A DNA stretch of 33,959 nt from assembly GCA_020349865.1 (NCBI GenBank), contig CP070700.1, positions 4,568,244-4,602,202 of the forward strand, given 5' to 3'. Source of the stretch: Desulfobacteraceae bacterium (lineage in GTDB: Bacteria; Desulfobacterota; DSM-4660; Desulfatiglandales; Desulfatiglandaceae). The position numbers were made by a program, and so were the translations under genes. Below, piece after piece: positions 26,178 through 33,959 of this stretch. Position 1 is the stretch's first letter. Every line of letters starts with the position of its first letter. The notes beneath the pieces were generated by a model. The model saw only the letters and a program-made list of their open reading frames with translations. It was not told the origin of the DNA and ran no database searches.

Positions 26178-26708
26178 ATGAAGACAGAAGAATCCCAAAG
26201 CCCTATTGCCTCAGGAAAACAGAGGAGCGCTCAGGAGTTCATCCGGCAGCGATTGACTCGTTTCGGTCTCTCCATGATCGTTATGGGTATTTGTTTTCCC
26301 CTGTATTACCTGGGTCTTTTTGGGACCATGGAAGGACCGTTAAACCCCGCGAACCTGGGGGCGAGACTCGGCGGCATAGGCGTTTCAAGGTTCCACCTAT
26401 TGGGGTTTTTTCTTTGTTTGATGATTATCGCCTTAACGTGGAATTGGATCTATAACGTTCTGAGCCTTTTGATCGGCTTACGCTTCACCTGCAGCAAGAC
26501 GAATGACAACGGCATTCCCTGTGGTGCTCCGGTAACACGAAAGAAAATTGTTCACAAAAAATCCGGCATCGTAGCTCCCAAGTATATATGCACTCACGGC
26601 CATAAACGCCCTGAGGCACACTTCCATCCCGTCAAAAAAAGCACCTTCAGCCATACATTGTGGGTTATTTCCCTGCTTTTTTGCATCATTATATTTTACT
26701 TGTCCTGA
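26178..26708 (+). CDS. Cys/His-rich membrane protein of unknown function
   Basis: 176 residues with three predicted membrane segments (about 29-48, 72-98 and 159-175). Between the last two lies a soluble loop with C105, C115, C138, H140, H142, H148 and H150 (pattern C-x9-C, then C-x-H-x-H, then H-x-H), which could bind a metal or a redox cofactor. I do not recognise the family. It starts 75 bases after the TauE/SafE gene, with AAGG before the ATG, and is probably co-transcribed with it. A role as partner of the permease, or as metal-dependent sensor, is only suggested by position. Confidence 0.65.
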   Translation: MKTEESQSPIASGKQRSAQEFIRQRLTRFGLSMIVMGICFPLYYLGLFGTMEGPLNPANLGARLGGIGVSRFHLLGFFLCLMIIALTWNWIYNVLSLLIGLRFTCSKTNDNGIPCGAPVTRKKIVHKKSGIVAPKYICTHGHKRPEAHFHPVKKSTFSHTLWVISLLFCIIIFYLS

Positions 26709-26788
26709 GTGAATTTGAATCTATTAAGCTTTCATGGTATAAATTATATGAGCTGCGCAGTTAGATTCTAATGTGCTTACTTGTAGGT

Positions 26789-26818
26789 TGGGTTGAGCGG
26801 CTTAGGATGCTCAACCCA
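26789..26818. terminator. 10-bp hairpin after the TauE operon
   Basis: TGGGTTGAGC (26789-26798) and GCTCAACCCA (26809-26818) form a perfect stem with a 10-base loop, 80 bases after the stop of the membrane-protein gene. A T-run is lacking, so it may stabilise the 3' end or be a repeat rather than an intrinsic terminator. The remaining 26709-27028 gap holds only this and the inverted-repeat element. Confidence 0.45.
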
Positions 26819-26904
26819 GCTTACGGGATTATAAATCTCAGCGATTTGCATCTGACCGCACAGGTCAAGGAAACTTTTCGCACTGCTTCCTTATTTTAAG
26901 CATT

Positions 26905-26984
26905 GTAACAGTTTAGCTGCTAAAAAAAAATCATCATTTGAATATCTCCCTTTTTGCACTATTTTCAAACAGCTAAACTGTTAC
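26905..26984. mobile_element. Short form of the nested inverted-repeat element
   Basis: GTAACAGTTTAGCTG (26905-26919) and its exact complement (26970-26984) bound an 80-base element. Its left half (AAAATCATCATTTGAATATC) and right half (GCACTATTTTCAAACAGC) match the outer flanks of the long element at 24060-24408, without the 274-base core. It lies just upstream of the REC-CBS gene and may influence its expression. Confidence 0.7.
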
Positions 26985-27028
26985 CAAGAGTTCATTTGCT
27001 TGCAACTGGCCTTGAGGAGTGATTTGTT

Positions 27029-27868
27029 TTGAGCAAAATCCGTGTGCTGTTAGTAGATGATGAAGAGCAGTTAGTGATCAATATGGCCAGGGTATTGAAG
27101 GTCAGGGGATTTGACGTGTCTAAGGCCTTTAGTGGATATGAGGCCGTGGACGCCATAAAATATGGGGGCGGTTTTGATGTGGTAGTGCTTGACGTTAAAA
27201 TGCCGGGTATGGATGGCATAGACACGCTAAAGGAAATCAAAAAATGGGCACCGGATACTGAGGTGATCATGCTTACGGGCCATGCAACACTGTCTTCGGG
27301 TACCAGGGCTATTCGCACGGGGGCATACGACTACCTGATGAAGCCCTGCGACATTGCGGACCTTACGGAAAAAATAAAGGAGGCCCATGAGGCAGAGAGC
27401 ATAAAGCGTCATCCGGTCCTGTGGCCCCGGAAAACGGTCAGAGAGATCACCTTACATCCCTTGAAGAAACTGCTGCCTGACGAGCCACTTGTCAAAGCCC
27501 TGGAGATGTTGGCACGGGAGTCTGGAGAGGAGGCAGTGGAAGAGGTGTATGTCTTGGATCGTGAAGACCGGGTTCAGGGTGTTATCACAAAGCGCGACCT
27601 GCTTAATGAAACCCAAAAGGCCAATCCCGAGGTTTCCCTTACGTGGTCTACACTGCTGGAAAACCCTCATTGGCTCACTGAAAAGGCCGTAAAACAGATC
27701 ATGCGGCATGACCCGATAACGATCCAACTCAATGGACACCTGTTAGATGCGGCCAATCAAATGATCATGCACAAGGTCCGGTGCATGCCTGTTCTCAGGG
27801 TAGGAAAGGCCATTGGCATCATCAAGATGCAGGATGTTTTCCAGTATGTTGAACATGAAATAGAGTAA
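27029..27868 (+). CDS. Response regulator with tandem CBS domains
   Basis: 279 residues: receiver domain (VDDE at 9-12, D55 in VVLDVKMPGMDG, Thr in IMLTGHA, Lys in LMKPCD), then a CBS pair (VREITLHPLKKLLPDEP... DRVQGVITKRDLL; AVKQIMRHDPITI... VLRVGKAIGIIK). It is a paralogue of the protein at 18109. The start is TTG, with GAGGAG nine bases upstream; no better start is in frame. It lies 19 bases before the degenerate kinase, so the pair is co-transcribed: a receiver that can be phosphorylated beside a kinase that cannot autophosphorylate at the usual site. Confidence 0.88.
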   Translation: MSKIRVLLVDDEEQLVINMARVLKVRGFDVSKAFSGYEAVDAIKYGGGFDVVVLDVKMPGMDGIDTLKEIKKWAPDTEVIMLTGHATLSSGTRAIRTGAYDYLMKPCDIADLTEKIKEAHEAESIKRHPVLWPRKTVREITLHPLKKLLPDEPLVKALEMLARESGEEAVEEVYVLDREDRVQGVITKRDLLNETQKANPEVSLTWSTLLENPHWLTEKAVKQIMRHDPITIQLNGHLLDAANQMIMHKVRCMPVLRVGKAIGIIKMQDVFQYVEHEIE

Positions 27869-27887
27869 AAGGGGGTTTATCAAGGCC

Positions 27888-29558
27888 ATGACAGAGGTCC
27901 CAAAGAGATTTCCTCAATCTCAGGAAAGAGATTTTCCCTATTTTCGCCCCGTCTGGAATAGGGTAGTGGCGGCACTCATGGCGGCCTCTTTTATACCTCT
28001 GATCTTAATTGGCGGGGGGATGTACTACTATGCCACATCGGCCTTAAAGGAAAAAACCCTGGCGACCCTCCGCAAGGAAGTTATTAACCATAAAGAGGAT
28101 ATCGATCATTTTTTAGCTGAACGCACGATGGACCTTAAGGTGCTGTCCGCGAACCTGGGCTTAGACTCCCTGATTCGTCCGGGTACCCTGGAGCGTGTTT
28201 TTCGGTCTCTGCGGTCCACCCATGGCAGGCCATGCTTTACGGATCTGGGCATCATTGATGATCAGGGAAGGCACCTGGCCTATGTGGGGCCCTATGACTT
28301 GATTTCAAAAAACTACAAGGATGCCGACTGGCTCAAGGCAGTTATGGTAAGTGACGTATACATCAGTGATGTGTTCTTAGGATTCCGGAATGTTCCTCAT
28401 TTTATCATTGCAGTCAAACAGGCCAGCAATAAGGGGGCCTGGATTATGCGAGCCACTGTGGATACGGTGTATTTCGATAGCATTACATCGCGGGCTCCAG
28501 GCAAAAGGAGTGGGGATGCGTTTCTGATCAATAGAAAGGGGATTTTTCAGACCACTCCCCGTAGAGCAGGTCAGTTGATGGGCCAGTCTGAGTTTACAGG
28601 TCTAAGGCCTTTTGATGGTGTCAAATTAGAGGAGCGAGAGGATCAAATACGTGCGACGGCCTGGCTGGAAAATGTTCCCTGGCTGTGTGTAGTGGAAATT
28701 GATCAGCGCGATATCTTTGAGGCGCTCCTTCGCGTCCGCAATGTAGGCTTTTTCGTCTTTGTGTTGGGGGCCATACTGATTGTTTTTACTGTCCTTCTAA
28801 TCACCAATCAACTGGTGTTACGCCTGGAGACAAAAACGCGAAGCATCCGATTTTTAGATCAACAGCTCCGACGCACCAGTTATATGGCATCATCAATGGA
28901 ACTGTCTTATGGTTTTTTTCGCGAAATAAAGGATACCCTGGCCAATATAGACATAACCACCAAGTGGATTAAGGACCTGACCCGCAAAGGCAGTTCAAAT
29001 GAGATCGAAAAGAGTCTGGATCAGATTAAGTCTGAGGTGTCGCGGAGCCGTAAATCCATTGACAAATTCCTCAGATTTGTCAGGCCCGGTCAACCAGTAA
29101 TCAGGGAAGTAAATATCAATGAAATACTGGATGATCTCCTTGAATTTCTGAGCAGTGAGCTTCATTTTAAGAACGTAAAGGTAAAAAAGGATTACCAGGA
29201 TCATCTTCCCGGTATACGCAGTGATCAGTCCAAGCTACGGCAGGTTTTTCAAAACATAGTTCTCAATGCCGTTTCGGCTATCGGAAAAGACGGCGAAATC
29301 AATCTTACAACCCTTGCTGATCAGAATAGCGTCACCGTATACGTAACCGATAATGGACCGGGTATCCCCAAAGATAATATAGACAAAATTTTCGACCCAC
29401 TCTTTACCACCAAGCCTGAAGGAACGGGGTTGGGACTTTCCATCTGTCTTAACATTATAGAGAAATTGGGTGGTAGTATATCTGTCAGGAGTGAAGCGGA
29501 GAAGGGGGCGACTTTTATTATTAAACTTCCTTTTCAATTTATACTTTCCGACAAATAA
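27888..29558 (+). CDS. dCACHE pseudo-histidine kinase (H-box His replaced by Arg)
   Basis: 556 residues, paralogous to the kinases at 6696 and 12973 over the whole length. TM1 about 26-47, dCACHE region (FTDLGIIDDQG; AYVGPYDLISK; VYISDVFLGFRNVPHFIIAV; WIMRATVDT; GDAFLINRKGIFQT), TM2 about 286-306. In the dimerisation helix, the paralogues read [11 protein letters not shown]; this one reads SYGFFREIKDT, so the phospho-accepting His is Arg345 (codon CGC at 28920-28922), and the following Asn-Pro is lost. The ATPase domain still looks usable ([27 protein letters not shown]). No frameshift or stop is present and the neighbouring residues are well kept, so the loss looks selected or tolerated, not random decay. 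Confidence 0.88.
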   Translation: MTEVPKRFPQSQERDFPYFRPVWNRVVAALMAASFIPLILIGGGMYYYATSALKEKTLATLRKEVINHKEDIDHFLAERTMDLKVLSANLGLDSLIRPGTLERVFRSLRSTHGRPCFTDLGIIDDQGRHLAYVGPYDLISKNYKDADWLKAVMVSDVYISDVFLGFRNVPHFIIAVKQASNKGAWIMRATVDTVYFDSITSRAPGKRSGDAFLINRKGIFQTTPRRAGQLMGQSEFTGLRPFDGVKLEEREDQIRATAWLENVPWLCVVEIDQRDIFEALLRVRNVGFFVFVLGAILIVFTVLLITNQLVLRLETKTRSIRFLDQQLRRTSYMASSMELSYGFFREIKDTLANIDITTKWIKDLTRKGSSNEIEKSLDQIKSEVSRSRKSIDKFLRFVRPGQPVIREVNINEILDDLLEFLSSELHFKNVKVKKDYQDHLPGIRSDQSKLRQVFQNIVLNAVSAIGKDGEINLTTLADQNSVTVYVTDNGPGIPKDNIDKIFDPLFTTKPEGTGLGLSICLNIIEKLGGSISVRSEAEKGATFIIKLPFQFILSDK

Positions 29559-29674
29559 CAGCCTTGGGCATTCATTCAAAGGAAAGACGTTGGTGTTGTT
29601 TCTTCCTCTCTCAATGATTATCCCGATTCGAAGAGGTTGCCTGCCTTCGATTTACTATTTTCGATTGAAAACAC

Positions 29675-29826
29675 TTACTAAGGGGAGCATTTAATAGTTT
29701 GCGTCAGGCAATACAATTCTCACCCCCACCCTGCCCTCCCCCTCGAGGGGGAGGGTCAGGGTGGGGGTGTCATACTGTTAGATCTGAGAGGAGAAGTGCA
29801 AAAAAACATTATGCTCCCCTTAGTAA
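29675..29826. repeat. Nested inverted repeat of about 150 bp
   Basis: TTACTAAGGGGAGCAT (29675-29690) and its exact complement (29811-29826) enclose a long C/G-rich palindrome (29721-29769). No gene is inside. This is MITE-like in form; no target duplication was identified. It fills most of the 29559-29876 gap. Confidence 0.7.
29721..29769. repeat. Near-perfect C/G-rich palindrome
   Basis: CACCCCCACCCTG (29721-29733) and CAGGGTGGGGGTG (29757-29769) pair, with CCTCCCCC / GGGGGAGG inside and TCGA at the centre. It is the longest member of the REP-like family in the window. Confidence 0.85.
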
Positions 29827-29876
29827 ATTCGGCAATAGTCAATATTCAATAGTCAATTCTTTTTGGTCCCTTGTCC

Positions 29877-31190
29877 ATGATCAGAAGAGAGAATATAAAG
29901 CAGGCCATCGATGCCATATCAGAAAGAGACCCTGAGATAGGATACTCACTGAATGAGATGTTCGGAGCGGGCCATATAGGTGTGCCATCACACCTCGACG
30001 TACCCTCACAAAGAGATAATCTCTACTTTCTTTTTGACAAGCAGAAAGTCCATATAAACAAATTCCAATATTTCAATGAGGGTACCGTTCCCATAGAACA
30101 GGGCCTTTTGATCAAATATGGGGAGATGATCAAAAAGCAAGAACTTCAGAATAATGGACATCCCCCCAATTATTTGCAGGCTGCAATGGAAATTCGGAAG
30201 GCAGGCCTCAAATTAATGGTTACCTATGAAATTGATTATGCCATAGCACGGTTAAGGAAACGTGCGCGAACACTCGACGCCAAGAGTGGTCTTCCTGATG
30301 ATGAATACTCCGGTACGGGACGCTCTTCTTCGGATACAGGTATCATTTCTGTTATTGAAAAAATCAAACACAACAGCCAGCCCCTTGAGATAGAGCGAGA
30401 TGAGAAAGATCCCGGTGTACTGTATCAAGGAGTGGTTGATGACGCTACCCAAGCACATTTCATGAGCTTTCCCTTCTGTATGGAGAGTCTGATGCAGGTC
30501 GCAGACATGAACCTTGAATTTTTTCATGTGCGATTCCTCTTGAACTGTCTGTCCCGCGGGGTGGAAAAAACCCTGTTTGCATGCCTGGTGAACGGAAAAA
30601 TCCTGGGATTGGTCTATCTTATCTTAAAAGAGAAGATATTTTATAAGGGCCTGGAAATTGAATACATTGCCACTATGCGCGGAAAGAACGGTAATCAAAC
30701 AGAACCGACCATACCGGTTCCCAGAGGTGTTGGCGCCTTTTTAGTGGCCGGGGTCTGGATGTTTTGGAAAACAGCGCTTGCGAAAGTGAGGGAGCTCCGC
30801 CTTGATTCGGAAATCGGGGCCAGGCGGTTTTATGAGGCCGCAGGATTTCAATCCAGGGGACTTTCAGGGTATGTATTGAAAGAGCCTAAAGGGCAGCTCC
30901 TGAAATCCATTGTGATAATGGCAAATAGTCTCCAGGATCTCAGAAAAGGCGTCATCAAGGACATCGTGGCGGTCATCGAGAAACAGACAAAACTCTTGCG
31001 CAAAAAGGCTAAGAACAAAAAGGATGAATCAGAGAGAAAAGTGATTATTGCTTCTATAAAAGAGTGTCTAAAATCAGAAGCACATCCGGAGCTTGTTAAG
31101 GCAGCAATGAGTATGCTGATCAAATACAATAAGAAGATACCGGAATCAGAGGAGCTTATCAAATTGGCAAAGGAACAGGATTCTGACTAA
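29877..31190 (+). CDS. GNAT-like acyltransferase with unknown N- and C-terminal regions
   Basis: 437 residues. The middle (about 185-335) looks like a GNAT N-acyltransferase: a strand-rich stretch (KTLFACLVNGKILGLVYLIL; LEIEYIATMRG), an acyl-CoA loop PRGVGAFLV (282-290) of the R/Q-x-x-G-x-A kind, and ARRFYEAAGF (315-324), the typical final GNAT motif. Residues 1-180 are unrecognised; the C-terminus (about 345-437) is lysine-rich and helical. ATG 29877 or TTG 29871; neither has a clear ribosome binding site. The next gene is an HDAC-family deacetylase, which suggests opposing acylation activities on a shared target (inference). Confidence 0.6.
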   Translation: MIRRENIKQAIDAISERDPEIGYSLNEMFGAGHIGVPSHLDVPSQRDNLYFLFDKQKVHINKFQYFNEGTVPIEQGLLIKYGEMIKKQELQNNGHPPNYLQAAMEIRKAGLKLMVTYEIDYAIARLRKRARTLDAKSGLPDDEYSGTGRSSSDTGIISVIEKIKHNSQPLEIERDEKDPGVLYQGVVDDATQAHFMSFPFCMESLMQVADMNLEFFHVRFLLNCLSRGVEKTLFACLVNGKILGLVYLILKEKIFYKGLEIEYIATMRGKNGNQTEPTIPVPRGVGAFLVAGVWMFWKTALAKVRELRLDSEIGARRFYEAAGFQSRGLSGYVLKEPKGQLLKSIVIMANSLQDLRKGVIKDIVAVIEKQTKLLRKKAKNKKDESERKVIIASIKECLKSEAHPELVKAAMSMLIKYNKKIPESEELIKLAKEQDSD

Positions 31191-31333
31191 CGTATTGGGT
31201 ATAATTATGACATTTATTGATATTTCGGTGATCTATCGAGTTTCTAGTTTCAAGTTTCTCGCATTTATTGCAATAACGTCTCTATGAAAACAATATGATA
31301 AGCTAATCAAAAACACTGCCAAAAAGCCATAAG

Positions 31334-32386
31334 ATGCAACCTGTACTTGTTATTAATGACGAACGGTTCACTCAGCATTTAGAACATGTCCCTCATTTAG
31401 AGAGCGCCAGACGGGTAAAAGCGATCCGGTCCGTGCTTAAAGATCCATCCCTCGACGGAAAATGGTCTGAGGCAGTACCGAGGCTGGCCTCGAAAGATGA
31501 ACTTGCTTTGGTGCATACTGCCGATCATATTGAACGCATAGCACAAACTGCGGGAAAACCGCTTGCCTCTTTTGACCTGGATACCCAGACATCTCCAAAA
31601 TCCTATGATGTGGCCCGGCTTGGTGTAGGAGCGGTCTTTGTTCTTCTTGATGAGATCTGGAATGGGAATGCAAGGAGAGGCTTTGCGTGCATCAGACCGC
31701 CCGGGCATCATGCGGAACCAGATAAGGCCATGGGCTTCTGCCTTTTTAATAACGTGGCCCTGGGAGCCAGATATTTGAAGGAATATTATTCGGTAGAAAG
31801 GGTTATGATTGTGGATATTGATGTGCACCATGGTAACGGAATCCAAAGCGCCTTTTATGATACAGACGAGGTCCTTTATGTTTCCATGCATCAATTCCCC
31901 TGTTACCCGGGAACCGGCAATTTTGGTGAAGGGGGCAAGGGTAGAGGAGAAGGTTTCACGGTCAATGTCCCCCTGGGAAAGGGGCATAGGGATAGTGACT
32001 TTGCAGGAATTACCTATTACATGCTTAACCCCCTGGCCCAGGCATATCATCCGGAGATCATTCTTGTATCCTGCGGTTTTGATCTTTACATGCATGATCC
32101 CCTGGGTGGAATGAAGGTCACAGCGGAGGGTTATTCCCTGATAACCTTCTTTTTACTTGATATAGCGGAAAAGGTATGCAATGGCCGCATCGCCTTCATC
32201 ATGGAAGGGGGATATAGCCTTAAGGGGCTTAAGGAATGCGGCCTCCGGGTCATGCAGGAACTGTGCGATGTCCCCACCCTCACTAAAAAGCAAATTGAGA
32301 AAGTCACAGGGAACGCTGCAAGAAAATTGTCAGCAGTAAAAAAAGTGATTGAGATCCAAAAAGAGTACTGGAAAATCCTCCGGTAG
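31334..32386 (+). CDS. HDAC-family (class II-like) deacetylase
   Basis: 350 residues of the histone deacetylase/acetoin utilisation/acetylpolyamine amidohydrolase fold. The catalytic features are present: RPPGHHAEP with H125-H126, DIDVHHGNG with zinc ligands D163 and H165, SCGFD with the third ligand D250, and EGGYS with catalytic Y294. It should remove acyl groups from lysines or small amines in the cytoplasm. Length and motifs are normal. It lies 143 bases after the GNAT-like gene, same strand, and 52 bases before the APS kinase gene. The start has only a weak ribosome binding site. Confidence 0.9.
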   Translation: MQPVLVINDERFTQHLEHVPHLESARRVKAIRSVLKDPSLDGKWSEAVPRLASKDELALVHTADHIERIAQTAGKPLASFDLDTQTSPKSYDVARLGVGAVFVLLDEIWNGNARRGFACIRPPGHHAEPDKAMGFCLFNNVALGARYLKEYYSVERVMIVDIDVHHGNGIQSAFYDTDEVLYVSMHQFPCYPGTGNFGEGGKGRGEGFTVNVPLGKGHRDSDFAGITYYMLNPLAQAYHPEIILVSCGFDLYMHDPLGGMKVTAEGYSLITFFLLDIAEKVCNGRIAFIMEGGYSLKGLKECGLRVMQELCDVPTLTKKQIEKVTGNAARKLSAVKKVIEIQKEYWKILR

Positions 32387-32438
32387 AATGGTTCACAATA
32401 GGAAAAATATTTGACAGAATAACATCAAGGAGTTGATT

Positions 32439-33050
32439 ATGCTTGAGCAAAAAGCTACCAACATTTTTTGGCACCAGGGGGCAATTACCCGCTCTGATCG
32501 GGAACGCTTAAACGGCCATCGTGGTTTCACTATCTGGCTTACTGGCCTTTCGGCGGCTGGCAAATCCACCTTAGCTGTCGCTACTGAAAAGTCCTTGTAT
32601 GAACGGGGTTACCATACATATATCCTCGATGGCGACAATGTTCGACACGGACTGAATATGAATTTGGGCTTCTCACCCGAAGACCGTACAGAGAATATAC
32701 GCAGAATCGGCGAGGTAGCAAGGCTCTTACGTGACTGCGGAATCATCAACCTGACGGCGTTCATTTCCCCCTATAGGATAGATCGCCAAGCTGCCAGAGA
32801 ACTTAGTAATGATGGCACCTTTATTGAGGTTTTCGTTGACTGTCCGGTAGGGATATGCGAACAACGTGATCCAAAGGGCGCATACAAGAAGGCACGTCAA
32901 GGCATCATTAAAGAATTCACCGGCATTAGCGCACCTTATGAAGCTCCTGAGAACCCGGAAATTCATCTTCGCACCGACGAGATGTCCGAGGAAGAATGTG
33001 TTCAGTTGATAATAAGCTATCTGAAAAAGCATAAATATATACCTGGCTAA
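32439..33050 (+). CDS. cysC: Adenylyl-sulfate (APS) kinase
   Basis: 203 residues. It phosphorylates adenosine 5'-phosphosulfate to PAPS using ATP. Motifs: Walker [10 protein letters not shown] (36-44; the usual Gly is Ala), DGDNVRHGL (64-72), [25 protein letters not shown] (108-113), VDCP and [12 protein letters not shown], and [15 protein letters not shown]. All are canonical. ATG 32439 has AAGGAG six bases upstream; an in-frame TTG at 32433 is less likely. No sulfate adenylyltransferase gene is nearby, so it serves assimilation or sulfonation rather than forming an obvious reduction operon here. Confidence 0.95.
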   Translation: MLEQKATNIFWHQGAITRSDRERLNGHRGFTIWLTGLSAAGKSTLAVATEKSLYERGYHTYILDGDNVRHGLNMNLGFSPEDRTENIRRIGEVARLLRDCGIINLTAFISPYRIDRQAARELSNDGTFIEVFVDCPVGICEQRDPKGAYKKARQGIIKEFTGISAPYEAPENPEIHLRTDEMSEEECVQLIISYLKKHKYIPG

Positions 33051-33174
33051 AGCGATCCGTAATACTTCTTGTCTCTCTTTATAGTTCGTGACAGTAAATT
33101 GATATTTTCCTAAACGGACAGTGTATATTTATTCAGGTAGATGCATGCTATTTACATAAGTCGGGAGTCGAAAC

Positions 33175-33891
33175 ATGTTTGAAACTATCTGTAAGGTGAC
33201 TACCGGTTGCCAACCCGGGGTGCTGGAACAGACAATCCAATTGGCGGTGGAAATTGCCCGGGAAGGGCGCGAGGGCCGGAAAATTGGAACTATCTTTGTT
33301 CTTGGTGATGAAGAAGCGGTGCTTAAGGAATCTCGGCCTTTGATCTTGGATCCGCTGCAAGGGCACCCGCAAGAGGTCAAAAAAATTTTTGATTTCAACA
33401 TGCGTGAGACCGCCAAAGAGCTGGCTCAACTGGATGGTGCTTTTGTTATTTCGGCCGATGGAACCATTCTCTCTGCCGCACGTCATATCAATGCTGATTC
33501 CACTGGAGTCAATTTGCCGTTGGGATTGGGTTCACGTCATGTTGCCTCGGCAGCCATAACACTTTCAACCAGGGCGGTTGCGGTGGTGGTCTCCACAAGT
33601 TCTGTTGTAAGGGTATTTACGCAAGGCCAGATTGCTGCAGAAATTATTCCGGAAATCTGGATGCTCAGCAGGGAAAGTATTCAAATCGAAGGACCTTATG
33701 TGGAGAGCAAAGTCGCCGGCCTTCAGATATTGGCCCGTGATCATATAGACAAGATAAATGAATCGAAGCATAATTCCTCATACCAAAATGTCGTTGTAAA
33801 CTTGAATGACCACCCCTCTGTCACCTCCTTGTTTACACTTTCCCTATTGCCCCCTGTACGCCTGGCGGAAAAACCATTAAAAATCAATTAG
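33175..33891 (+). CDS. Diadenylate cyclase (DAC) domain protein
   Basis: 238 residues with a DAC domain (about 35-165) that makes c-di-AMP from two ATP. The DGA motif is at 87-89 (LDGAFVIS). The RHR motif appears as GSRHVAS (R121-H122-Val), a variant with the third residue changed, as seen in some non-Firmicute DAC branches. The 35-residue N-terminus and the tail after 165 are not recognised; there are no membrane segments, unlike CdaA, and no DisA-type C-terminal domains. GGGAG precedes the ATG. Possible c-di-AMP receptors in the window are the CBS proteins and UspA, but this is only inference. Confidence 0.8.
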   Translation: MFETICKVTTGCQPGVLEQTIQLAVEIAREGREGRKIGTIFVLGDEEAVLKESRPLILDPLQGHPQEVKKIFDFNMRETAKELAQLDGAFVISADGTILSAARHINADSTGVNLPLGLGSRHVASAAITLSTRAVAVVVSTSSVVRVFTQGQIAAEIIPEIWMLSRESIQIEGPYVESKVAGLQILARDHIDKINESKHNSSYQNVVVNLNDHPSVTSLFTLSLLPPVRLAEKPLKIN

Positions 33892-33959
33892 ATAAGCATT
33901 TTTTCAGCGCCAGCTCCTTATTAGCAATATGTGGCATATATCTTGAAACGATATTTTCA

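Noticed and set aside
1..33959. CRISPR arrays, tRNA or rRNA genes
   Set aside because: No regularly spaced repeats of 25-40 bases with unique spacers, and no cloverleaf or rRNA-like segment was found by eye; a covariance-model scan would be decisive.

Overview
The window looks like a chromosomal segment of a Gram-negative sulfate-reducing bacterium of the Desulfobacterota (former Deltaproteobacteria). This is inference from gene content: many two-component systems, two SLC13/DASS-type anion transporters with altered ion motifs, a TauE/SafE permease, an APS kinase, a tandem universal stress protein, a sigma54 activator, and C/G-rich palindromic intergenic repeats. No rRNA, tRNA or CRISPR was seen, and no marker gene fixes the species.

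Layout. (1) 1-2.8 kb is decaying DNA on the minus strand: an RbsC-type sugar ABC permease remnant with an internal stop, a frameshifted membrane-protein gene, an intact MFS transporter, and a second truncated copy of the same membrane-protein gene on its other side. (2) 3.0-6.1 kb holds a tandem UspA protein, an AlaX-type alanyl-tRNA editing protein and repeat-rich gaps. (3) 6.15-22.7 kb, all plus strand, is the core: receiver protein, dCACHE histidine kinase (HK), two response regulators (RRs), SLC13 transporter; then soluble REC-HK, RR, dCACHE HK, RR, second SLC13 transporter, 55-residue membrane peptide, Yip1 protein, REC-CBS protein, dCACHE-PAS HK and NtrC-type sigma54 activator. (4) 22.7-24.0 kb, minus strand: a single-CBS protein and a CaCA Na+/Ca2+ exchanger broken by one extra base. 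(5) 24.0-29.6 kb: a nested inverted-repeat element, a sigma54-like promoter, TauE/SafE permease, Cys/His-rich membrane protein, REC-CBS protein, and a dCACHE 'kinase' whose phospho-accepting histidine is arginine. (6) 29.9-33.9 kb: GNAT-like protein, HDAC-family deacetylase, APS kinase and a diadenylate cyclase domain protein.

How the parts may work together (inference): five kinase-like proteins and nine receiver domains are interleaved with three anion-permease genes, so the cluster looks like a signalling network that senses a periplasmic ligand through closely related dCACHE domains and controls uptake or export of an anion. The only recognisable DNA-binding output is the NtrC protein at 21284-22684, and a near-consensus sigma54 promoter with an upstream dyad lies before the TauE gene. 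CBS domains (three proteins), UspA and a diadenylate cyclase give a recurrent adenine-nucleotide theme. The most unusual items are the pseudo-histidine kinase, the SLC13 proteins lacking SNT motifs, and the 274-nt cassette nested in a short inverted-repeat element.
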